Positions 17,119 through 23,913 of a stretch of DNA of 64,000 nt are shown here, piece by piece. Position 1 is the first letter of the stretch. Every line of letters starts with the position of its first letter. Origin of the DNA: Clostridium polyendosporum (GTDB lineage Bacteria; Bacillota; Clostridia; Clostridiales; Clostridiaceae); NCBI RefSeq assembly GCF_018332455.1, contig NZ_BOPZ01000009.1, positions 1-64,000 on the forward strand, in the 5' to 3' direction. Under the pieces are notes generated by a model. That model worked only from the letters and a program-made list of their open reading frames with translations. It ran no database searches and was not told the origin of the DNA. A program made the position numbers and the translations under genes.

Positions 17119-17522
17119 ATGAATTCACACCCTTATTATTTATCTTTTATATTATATTGTTTTTTTGTCCTATTATTTAAGGTCAATATTATCTTATTAT
17201 TTTACTTATAATCATGTGACATTTTTTTTCATATTTCAACAAAACAAATGTTTAAGCTTACTATTTTTCTTTCATTCTGGATTTTTACCAACATAAAGTA
17301 TGTAATACTATGAATAAATTAATCACCCTTTTATTTATATCCAACAAATTTCATATTACATCTTTAATATCATATATAATATTTTTCAATATCCATGTTA
17401 AAATATTATATATAAGTTTATTGGTAATATTAACCAAAACCAATTCACTTGCCTTATATATAAAATATACTTTAACCTAAATATTTTATTTACAAGTGTT
17501 AAGTAAAAACAAGGAGTATGTT
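17119..17522. other. Divergent intergenic region, about 400 bases
   Basis: It separates the beta-helix gene (minus) from the metallophosphoesterase gene (plus) and must contain both promoters. The sequence is extremely AT-rich, with many TATAAT-like hexamers, so no single promoter can be picked. No repeat copy, RNA gene or coding frame is visible. Confidence 0.5.
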
Positions 17523-18362
17523 ATGAAAATGCTAAAAGCATTCTTTTTTGTCACACTTTTAATAATTTTTCTATACTTACAAAATAATTTACTAAAGATT
17601 ACACGTATTAAATTATCGTTTGATAAACTTCCAAAAAGTTTTAATGGATATAAAATAGTTCACTTATCAGATTTGCACGGAAAAACTTTTGGTAGAAGTA
17701 ATAATAAATTGATATCTACAATAAACAAAGAAAAGCCTGACTTAATAGTCATTACTGGAGATTTGGTGGATGTCCGATATTTTAATGATAATGAAACAAT
17801 AAATTTCTTAGATCAAATAAAACAGATAGCTCCGATATATTACGTAACAGGCAATCATGAACTTGCCAAAGGAAGGTTCACTCAATTAGAAAAAATCCTA
17901 AAGAAAAAGGGTGTAAAAATTTTAAGAAACTCTACTGATATGATTAAAAAGAACACTGAAGTTATTGCCTTAATAGGCATAGATGATCCCATTTTAACTG
18001 ATGTAACTGATAATAATATTAATCGTAAACTCTTATCTATGAAACTTGAAAAATTACTAAAATCAACTCAACAATCTACTTTTAAGGTATTACTTTCACA
18101 TAGACCTGAACAATTCTCATTGTATGCTGAATATAATATTGACTTAACCTTTACGGGGCACGCTCATGGTGGACAAATAAGATTACCTTTTACAGATGGT
18201 CTAATTGCACCCAATCAAGGTTTTTTACCTAAATACACAAGTGGCAAATATACGCTTAATAATTCTACTATGATTGTAAGTAGAGGTCTAGGTAATGGTT
18301 CAATTCCAATAAGACTTTTCAATAGACCTGAAGTTATCGTTACAACATTATACCGTAGATAA
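17523..18362 (+). CDS. Membrane-anchored metallophosphoesterase (YkuE/YaeI type)
   Basis: The 279-residue product has one N-terminal membrane helix (about 5-22) followed by a calcineurin-like phosphoesterase domain. All five metal motifs are present: HLSDLHGK, ITGDLVD, VTGNHE, LLSHRPEQF and TGHAHGGQ. Relatives in Firmicutes and Escherichia coli act at the membrane, some on UDP-diacylglucosamine-like lipids. The ATG at 17523 is chosen because AAGGAG is six bases upstream; the GTG at 17496 lies before that site. It stands just before the radical SAM peptide locus, with 130 bases between, and is probably unrelated. Confidence 0.88.
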   Translation: MKMLKAFFFVTLLIIFLYLQNNLLKITRIKLSFDKLPKSFNGYKIVHLSDLHGKTFGRSNNKLISTINKEKPDLIVITGDLVDVRYFNDNETINFLDQIKQIAPIYYVTGNHELAKGRFTQLEKILKKKGVKILRNSTDMIKKNTEVIALIGIDDPILTDVTDNNINRKLLSMKLEKLLKSTQQSTFKVLLSHRPEQFSLYAEYNIDLTFTGHAHGGQIRLPFTDGLIAPNQGFLPKYTSGKYTLNNSTMIVSRGLGNGSIPIRLFNRPEVIVTTLYRR

Positions 18363-18492
18363 ATGAAAGAATAAAATACATGCATATCTCAGAATATCAG
18401 AGAGTATAAATGTTAAGAACTTTAAAAACAGCTAGATTAGAATAGTGTTTACCAACGAGAATAAATATGTTTAAGAAAGGATTGGTTAAATA

Positions 18493-19584
18493 ATGAGTAC
18501 AACATGGGGTCAGCTTGGTAACAAACTAATAAATCAGGCAAAATCAAAAAAAATACCTATTGCTGGTCAGTTTGAGCTAACTTCTCGCTGTAATCTTAAA
18601 TGTAAAATGTGTTATGTTGCTAGACCTATAAATGATAAAGAGGCAATGCATAGTGAACGCTCTGCTGAAGAATGGATACGCCTTGCTCATGAGGCTCGTG
18701 ATGAGGGTATGCTGTACTTACTACTTACTGGTGGAGAAATATTTATACGCCCTGATTTTAAAAGAATTTATGAAGAAACTTCTATGATGGGTTTTAATAT
18801 AGAGCTCTATACCAATGCAACAATGATAACTCCTGAGATAGCAAAATGGCTTAGCCGTATACCACCCTCGAGGATAGGGATTACAATGTATGGCGCTTCT
18901 CCTGAAACTTATGGAAAAGTATGTGGTAATGCTAACGGCTTTGAGTCTGCAGTTCGTGGAATTGATTTGCTTCTATCGAAAGATATAAATCTATGGTTAA
19001 AAACAACTGTAATACAGGATAATGCTAAGGATTTTGATGAACTTGCTGAATTTGCTGAAAAACGCGGTGTAGAATTTGGTATTGTTAATTATATTTCTCC
19101 AAGACGTGAAGACTGTAGCACTTGCCCTGAATCCCACCGTTTATCTCCTAAAGAATTAATTGAGTATGAGCTATATGTGGACAAGTATTTTAGAGATAAA
19201 CCAAAAGAAACACTAAATAAGAAACAAGCTGATGAGTGTTCTAATATAACTGATGTTACTGATAAGAAACTAATTGAAAATAAAAATGATGCTTTTAAAT
19301 GTCCATCTGGTAAATGTGCCTTTTGGGTAACCTGGGATGGAAAAATGACTCCTTGTGCGCTGATGAATAACCCACACTCCTCTCCATTCGAAAAAGGGTT
19401 TTCAGCAGCCTGGAATGAACTACAAGATCTTTGTTCCTCTGTTCCGATCTGTAGAGAGTGCGATCAATGTTCTTTAAAAGACTACTGCATGTCCTGCCCT
19501 GCACGACTTCAAGTAGAAACAGGATTTTATGATAAACCAGCCCAATATCTTTGTGAGCTAGCTAAAATAAGGAAAAACTTATAA
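18493..19584 (+). CDS. Radical SAM/SPASM peptide-modifying enzyme
   Basis: The 363-residue enzyme has the radical SAM cluster SRCNLKCKMCY (Cys33, Cys37, Cys40) and the SAM-binding TGGE in LLLTGGEIF. A Cys-rich SPASM region follows (CPSGKCAFWVTWDGKMTPCA, then CRECDQCSLKDYCMSCPARL) that would hold auxiliary 4Fe-4S clusters. SPASM enzymes next to a small precursor usually form thioether or C-C crosslinks in peptides. The first gene downstream is such a precursor (19731). No recognition domain is fused to it, and a free PqqD protein is encoded at 20872. The start lacks an ideal ribosome site (AAAGGA about 11 bases away). Confidence 0.9.
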   Translation: MSTTWGQLGNKLINQAKSKKIPIAGQFELTSRCNLKCKMCYVARPINDKEAMHSERSAEEWIRLAHEARDEGMLYLLLTGGEIFIRPDFKRIYEETSMMGFNIELYTNATMITPEIAKWLSRIPPSRIGITMYGASPETYGKVCGNANGFESAVRGIDLLLSKDINLWLKTTVIQDNAKDFDELAEFAEKRGVEFGIVNYISPRREDCSTCPESHRLSPKELIEYELYVDKYFRDKPKETLNKKQADECSNITDVTDKKLIENKNDAFKCPSGKCAFWVTWDGKMTPCALMNNPHSSPFEKGFSAAWNELQDLCSSVPICRECDQCSLKDYCMSCPARLQVETGFYDKPAQYLCELAKIRKNL

Positions 19585-19730
19585 ATTACTTATTGTTTTA
19601 TAAATTCAATAACAACACAAAGATAGTCTAAATGTATCACTAATAGTACTATTTTCAAATTTATTTATAATCAAATTCAAGTGAAGCATAAATAAAAAAT
19701 TTAAAAATATATAGAAAGGGGAATATTTTA

Positions 19731-19916
19731 ATGAAAAAATATGTTAAACCTACCTTTGAATTTGTTGAGCTTAGAATTGAGGAAAGAGTAGCTCGCTGTG
19801 TTAATGACCCTCTACCACCTAGCGGTAACGGAGATACCAATTATTTTGGATACGGTAATAGCTCTGAACTTCCAGGTAATCATCCTGGATGTGTATACCA
19901 CTGCCCACAGTGTTAA
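19731..19916 (+). CDS. Putative radical-SAM-modified (RiPP) precursor peptide
   Basis: The 61-residue peptide has a strong ribosome site (GAAAGGGG). The first 22 residues look like a leader: KKYVKPTFEFVELRIEERVA, containing YxxP and alternating hydrophobic residues as in leaders bound by PqqD-type recognition proteins. The rest is a Gly/Asn/Pro-rich core with Cys at 23, 54, 58 and 61; it ends GCVYHCPQC. It sits between the radical SAM enzyme and the kinase-like gene, which is the usual precursor position. Cys residues would be natural sites for thioether crosslinks. The product class (ranthipeptide, sactipeptide or other) cannot be decided from sequence. Confidence 0.8.
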   Translation: MKKYVKPTFEFVELRIEERVARCVNDPLPPSGNGDTNYFGYGNSSELPGNHPGCVYHCPQC

Positions 19917-19976
19917 ATCATATTTTGTTTTTAATGAAAAATTATAAAAAATAATGAACAAAGAGGTGATTTTTAA

Positions 19977-20822
19977 ATGTTTAGATATGATATTGGAGAT
20001 ATACCTATTGAAATGACAGCTTCTGATCCGTGTATATTAGACAGCTTTAATTCATTTTTATCATCTCGTATAGAAAATCCTGATTTGAAAATTCACCTTA
20101 ATAATTGTACTAAAATTAATAAACCTGAAGGCAAGATATTGATGAATGAGTGGATAACATGGTGTCAAAGCCCTTATGATAATGAATTCTTTATTTACAT
20201 TTGTGAGGAAAGACCTGATGAAATTACGTATATGCTTAATGTAAATAATAATTGGAATAATGCTACTATTACGTTTCTAAAAAATAAACTTAATAGTAAA
20301 TATATTATCACAGGTGCTTTTGGTGAAATTGTATTCCGCAACCGAATTTTGTTTCATCAGGGTATTGTAATACATGCCTCTGCCATTGAATTGGAAGGTA
20401 GCGGTGTTCTGTTTTCTGCTCCATCAGAAACTGGAAAATCTACTCATGCAAACCTATGGAAGATACACAGGGGTGCAAAAATTATCAATGGAGACCGCCC
20501 TGCAGTAAGAGTAAAGGATGGTATTCCCTATGTATATGGTACTCCTTGGAGTGGTTCATCAAATGAATTTATAAATACACATGTTCCTCTTACAGCTATT
20601 GTAATGCTGGAGCAAGCTCCCCAAAACTCTATCCGACGTCTTGATAATCATGAAGCAGTACTCCGACTTATGCCAAGGTGTTTCTTACCCTATTATGATG
20701 ATAAACTAATGGATATCGCAATAGATAATTTAGAAAAGATTATTACTTCAACTCCTGTTTATTTATTGAAATGTACACCAGATAAGGAAGCAATGGAGCT
20801 GGTTTATCATAGCATATTTTAA
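19977..20822 (+). CDS. HPr-kinase-like ATPase of the radical SAM peptide locus
   Basis: The 281-residue protein shares the C-terminal fold of HPr kinase/phosphorylase: IVIHASAIELEGSGVLFSAP is followed by a P-loop SETGKSTHANLW (Lys154) and the acidic INGDRPAV strand. It lacks the regulatory N-terminal domain of true HprK. Kinases of this type occur in RiPP clusters, and in the paeninodin lasso pathway one phosphorylates the precursor's C-terminal Ser. The partner precursor here ends in Cys, so the target could be an internal Ser/Thr, or the protein could have another role. AAAGAGGTGATT precedes the ATG. Confidence 0.82.
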   Translation: MFRYDIGDIPIEMTASDPCILDSFNSFLSSRIENPDLKIHLNNCTKINKPEGKILMNEWITWCQSPYDNEFFIYICEERPDEITYMLNVNNNWNNATITFLKNKLNSKYIITGAFGEIVFRNRILFHQGIVIHASAIELEGSGVLFSAPSETGKSTHANLWKIHRGAKIINGDRPAVRVKDGIPYVYGTPWSGSSNEFINTHVPLTAIVMLEQAPQNSIRRLDNHEAVLRLMPRCFLPYYDDKLMDIAIDNLEKIITSTPVYLLKCTPDKEAMELVYHSIF

Positions 20823-20871
20823 ATTATCCTCTTATTTATATTAAGTATATTATATTTTGAGGAGTGATTTT

Positions 20872-21135
20872 ATGAGAATAAAAAAAGGATTTATACTCCG
20901 TGAGGTAGCTGACTCGTGGATAGTAGTCCCTATCGGAGAGAGAGTAGTAGAATTTAATGGATTGATGACTCTAAGTGAGAGTGGTGCATTACTATGGCGT
21001 AATCTAGAAAAAGGTTCTGATATAAACGAATTGGTATCGTCTATTTTAGAAGAATATGATATTGATGAAGCGACTACAAGAGCCGATGTACAAGAGTTTA
21101 TTTCTGCAATACAAGAGAAAGGACTATTAGAATAA
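20872..21135 (+). CDS. PqqD-family RiPP recognition protein
   Basis: The 87-residue winged-helix protein has the PqqD pattern: GFILREVADSWIVVPIGERV, then SESGALLWRNLEKGSDINEL and a C-terminal helix pair ending in EKGLLE. Stand-alone PqqD proteins bind the leader of the precursor and bring it to the modifying enzyme. ATG at 20872 is chosen for its GAGGAG site; an upstream in-frame ATG at 20857 has none. It lies between the kinase-like and peptidase genes. Its sequence differs clearly from the second PqqD at 22301-22591. Confidence 0.9.
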   Translation: MRIKKGFILREVADSWIVVPIGERVVEFNGLMTLSESGALLWRNLEKGSDINELVSSILEEYDIDEATTRADVQEFISAIQEKGLLE

Positions 21136-21186
21136 AAATTTATTATAATGAAGACCTGACAGTCAATCAATGGAGTTGGTATAATA

Positions 21187-21648
21187 ATGGCTAAGGTAGT
21201 AAAACAAGTAAAATCAGAATTAATATTTCCTATTATAAAAGAGATATTAGACACAGGAAAAAGTACGCGGATAACTGTAACAGGCCTGAGTATGTACCCT
21301 TTTTTGAGAGAGCATATCGACAGTGTAGAATTATCTAATACAAGTTTTATCAATATACATCGTGGTGATATCGTAATGATATTAAGAGACTCTAATGAGT
21401 ATGTAATGCATAGAGTATACAGAAAAGAAATAGATTGTTTTTATATAGTTGGTGACGCCCAACAGTGGATTGAGGGGCCCCTTCGTCCTGACCAGTTAGT
21501 TGCCATAATCATTGCAGTTTGGCGAGAAAATAAAAGAATAGAATGTATAAACATTTGGTGGAGACTGCTTTCCTCAGTATGGTTACTGCTTCTTCCTCTC
21601 AGATGTTTTATCATAAGAACCTATCCTAAAATACGTAAGTTAATATAA
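21187..21648 (+). CDS. S24/S26 peptidase, ER-type (SipW-like) signal peptidase
   Basis: The 153-residue protein has the signal peptidase motif TGLSMYPFL (catalytic Ser35), then RGDIVMI and YVMHRVY. In the last motif a His (His75) stands where bacterial type I enzymes have Lys, the Ser/His arrangement of archaeal/ER-type signal peptidases such as SipW. A GD motif follows at 89-90 (IVGDAQ). One membrane helix lies near the C terminus (about 124-140). As the last gene of the radical SAM peptide operon, it may remove the leader. This is an inference from position. Confidence 0.85.
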   Translation: MAKVVKQVKSELIFPIIKEILDTGKSTRITVTGLSMYPFLREHIDSVELSNTSFINIHRGDIVMILRDSNEYVMHRVYRKEIDCFYIVGDAQQWIEGPLRPDQLVAIIIAVWRENKRIECINIWWRLLSSVWLLLLPLRCFIIRTYPKIRKLI

Positions 21649-21665
21649 TCTTTATAATAATAATT

Positions 21666-21691
21666 AAAGGAACAGATGACTGTTCCTTTTT
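21666..21691 (+). terminator. Terminator of the radical SAM peptide operon
   Basis: AAAGGAACAG pairs perfectly with CTGTTCCTTT, four-base loop, followed by Ts, 18 bases after the peptidase stop codon. Confidence 0.9.
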
Positions 21692-21821
21692 ATAATTTAT
21701 CTACAAATATCCTTCTTATCACCTGACAGAACTACTATTGCATCACATTTTTTAATACTTTCATTAACAACTAATAATCTTCCCGAATTATGAAATGAAA
21801 AAATCTCCAAAAATAGTAAAA

Positions 21822-21858
21822 AATTATGACTATACAACATTGCTGTATAATCATAATT
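21822..21858 (-). terminator. Terminator of the lasso peptide operon
   Basis: On the minus strand AATTATGATTATACA pairs with TGTATAGTCATAATT (seven-base loop), followed by TTTTT. It overlaps the last bases of the B2 gene and faces the plus-strand terminator at 21666. Confidence 0.8.
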
Positions 21859-22261
21859 AAGTTAACACATCATTAGAAAATTTAGCCACCTCTTTAAAAT
21901 CTTCACGTCTATATCCACCAGTTACAATCACTTGTCCACACCTAAGCCACGCATGGGCATTTATATTTTTGCTTCCCTTCTTGGCTACACCAAGGTATAA
22001 AGTACTATATATTTTACGTCTTTTGAGCATATTCTGAGCCGTAAGGGCCTGCACCAGACATTTACTTTCCCATGGAGTATATTTACTGGCCTGATTTACA
22101 GCCCAGGCTACTTTTTTAATTGTCTTATAATGTAAAACATCTATTTCATGAGGAGATTCTTTCATATATATACCGATATAACCCTTTATTTTATTAAAAG
22201 GCATCATTTTGATAATCATACGAGCCATACCACACAGTAAGAAAGCCTCAAAAAACAACAC
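21857..22261 (-). CDS. Lasso peptide leader peptidase B2 (transglutaminase-like)
   Basis: The 134-residue protein is a free-standing B2 of the lasso pathway (Transglut_core3 family). Cys68 lies in WESKCLVQALTAQNML and His103 in INAHAWLRCGQVIVTGG, the two obvious members of the Cys-His-Asp triad. It cuts the leader from the precursor in an ATP-independent step, with leader delivery by B1. It is the last gene of the operon, 39 bases after B1. The N terminus is hydrophobic (FFEAFLLCGMARMIIKMMPF), as in other B2 proteins. Confidence 0.9.
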   Translation of the reverse strand: MLFFEAFLLCGMARMIIKMMPFNKIKGYIGIYMKESPHEIDVLHYKTIKKVAWAVNQASKYTPWESKCLVQALTAQNMLKRRKIYSTLYLGVAKKGSKNINAHAWLRCGQVIVTGGYRREDFKEVAKFSNDVLT

Positions 22262-22300
22262 TTTCTCTTTAAATTAATTTTTATAAAGGTTCTTACTTTT

Positions 22301-22591
22301 CTACTTAATTGTGATAAATTCAGCATTATTCAATTCTTCTAAAAACTTAAGAGTACTATGTTCACAAGTTGCAGCATCTACATCGTACTCCTTCATTAGG
22401 TGTGAAACTATCTCTCTTACAGAACATGGCTCAGATATAATATCCCATATGCTGCTTCCAACTTCATTTAAAATAAAATACCGCCCGTTATCTAAGTCCA
22501 TCATTGCCTTTTCTCCATCAATATCAGTTGTGTCAATACCTGACTTTTTAACTACTACTGTGTCTATATCTAAATTTGGCCTTATCATCAT
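22301..22591 (-). CDS. Lasso peptide B1, PqqD-family leader-binding protein
   Basis: The 96-residue protein has the PqqD/B1 pattern: MMDLDNGRYFILNEVGSSIW, then SVREIVSHLMKEYDVDAATC and a closing helix FLEELNNAEFI. B1 binds the leader of the precursor (here the WxxP segment) and hands it to the B2 protease. GGGAGG lies seven bases before the ATG. It is encoded between the kinase and B2 and is more canonical than the PqqD protein at 20872-21135. Confidence 0.92.
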   Translation of the reverse strand: MMIRPNLDIDTVVVKKSGIDTTDIDGEKAMMDLDNGRYFILNEVGSSIWDIISEPCSVREIVSHLMKEYDVDAATCEHSTLKFLEELNNAEFITIK

Positions 22592-22611
22592 ACTTAGCCT
22601 CCCTTTTATAC

Positions 22612-23562
22612 TTATATAGATTTTCTATTGATAGATCTTAATGTTTTAGTTATAAGTTCAATTTGTTGTTCAACAGAAAAGCTATTTTTGGGCCTTATAA
22701 CCCTATATAAAGGTATCTTTTTTACAATATCAATACAATTTTTGAAATAAGATGGACTCATTCCAACATAGCTAGTTAATTCAATACGATATATATTTTT
22801 AAGAAGTACTTTTAATTTTTCACTTCCGACAATCTCGTTAATACTCACATTATTTACTTCTCCAACAGTCAATTCAAACACAGCTCCTAGAGATACTGCT
22901 TCTTTAAAAAAATCATTACATACAGGTATAGCATATTTATCTCTATCACTATCTATCATAATAAACTTATCCGTATCATAACCCATTTTTTCCATAGCAT
23001 CCTTACATAGTTTTTGCTGAGGATAACCTGGATTAATTATAGAGACTCCATCAATTCCTTTTGATGTAACAGAAACGTCATCAGCCAGAAAAGCATAACC
23101 TTTCTCCCTAAAAGCAGCGGTTAATGTTGATTTACCTGTACCGCTTTCCCCTGTAAATATTACACCTTGTCCATCCACTATAACTGTGCTACCATGTATA
23201 GCAACCATATCTCTTTGAATTAACAGCATACCAAAAGCACTTCCGAGTAGAAATATTTTTATATATTCCATATTACCATTAAGATAAGGCTCTACTATAA
23301 TAGTATTGCCATTATATATATAGTAGTTGGCAACCTCTTTTATACTAAACCACATTTCATTTTTTCTAAACCTATACATTTGACCATTTTCTAATTCATG
23401 TCTTATATCTTTAGGCATTACCCCATAAGAAATAGTTACATCGGCATAGTCATCTTCTTTATTACTTACTGGTAACAGCTCTGGCAGGAAAATCTCAGAC
23501 TTAATATCCATTCCATAAACTTTATAAGTATATTTTCTTACTATTTCATTATCCAGAATCAT
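22612..23562 (-). CDS. HPr-kinase-like lasso precursor kinase (PadeK type)
   Basis: The 316-residue protein has an HPr kinase C-terminal-like core: VAIHGSTVIVDGQGVIFTGE followed by SGTGKSTLTAAF (P-loop near residue 140) and FLADDVSVTS, with the acidic pair that positions metal. In the paeninodin cluster such a kinase phosphorylates the C-terminal Ser of the precursor, and the precursor here does end in Ser50. ATG at 23562 is chosen (GGAG eight bases upstream); a TTG at 23568 is the alternative. It sits between the precursor and B1, separated from the precursor by a strong stem-loop. Confidence 0.88.
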   Translation of the reverse strand: MILDNEIVRKYTYKVYGMDIKSEIFLPELLPVSNKEDDYADVTISYGVMPKDIRHELENGQMYRFRKNEMWFSIKEVANYYIYNGNTIIVEPYLNGNMEYIKIFLLGSAFGMLLIQRDMVAIHGSTVIVDGQGVIFTGESGTGKSTLTAAFREKGYAFLADDVSVTSKGIDGVSIINPGYPQQKLCKDAMEKMGYDTDKFIMIDSDRDKYAIPVCNDFFKEAVSLGAVFELTVGEVNNVSINEIVGSEKLKVLLKNIYRIELTSYVGMSPSYFKNCIDIVKKIPLYRVIRPKNSFSVEQQIELITKTLRSINRKSI

Positions 23563-23593
23563 CAGCAATTCTCCATTATTAAATATTATAGAA

Positions 23594-23629
23594 ATGTCTC
23601 AAAAGGCATCTTACTGCCTTTTGAGACAT
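23594..23629 (-). promoter_or_regulatory. Intercistronic stem-loop between lasso precursor and kinase genes
   Basis: ATGTCTCAAAAGGCA and TGCCTTTTGAGACAT form a perfect 15-bp stem with a six-base loop, 21 bases after the precursor stop codon. On the minus strand it is followed by TTCTATAATATT, not a clean T-run, so it probably only partly stops transcription or protects the upstream message. Either would raise the amount of precursor over enzymes. Confidence 0.8.
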
Positions 23630-23649
23630 AAATTTCATGTAATTAATAT

Positions 23650-23802
23650 CTAGGAATGCTTTTGCCAATCATGAGGATCGCCATTTTCATCATATACTTG
23701 AGTCCAAATTCCATCATGATCGTCAGTTTGTTTCCATGTTGATTCTGTGTTTTGAATCCTTAAATCCCATATTTCAGGATTACTCCAGTTTTTCTTTTCC
23801 AT
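23650..23802 (-). CDS. Lasso peptide precursor, paeninodin type
   Basis: The 50-residue peptide begins MEKKNWSNPEIWDLRIQNTE. GGGAGGGGG precedes the ATG. The leader has W6xxP9 (the YxxP-type motif bound by B1) and Thr19 as the likely penultimate leader residue, as in paeninodin leaders (W..P....L....T-x). The core would then be residues 21-50, starting STWKQTDDHDG, with Ser1 and an acceptor Asp at position 7 or 8 (Asp27, Asp28) forming the isopeptide ring. Bulky Trp and Tyr residues in the tail could be plugs. The last residue is Ser50, the expected kinase target. The core start is inferred by alignment from memory. Confidence 0.85.
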   Translation of the reverse strand: MEKKNWSNPEIWDLRIQNTESTWKQTDDHDGIWTQVYDENGDPHDWQKHS

Positions 23803-23913
23803 AAATCCCCCTCCCTTCAATAAATAATATTTATATTTTTCTTTATTATAAAGTCACATTATTAATATTAAATAATATGACATCATAAGAAAGAAAATGT
23901 CCTATTGTTAGCA

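Noticed and set aside
20850-21353. 167-codon minus-strand frame across the PqqD and peptidase genes
   Set aside because: It is antisense to two well-supported genes with good motifs and ribosome sites and shows no domain of its own.
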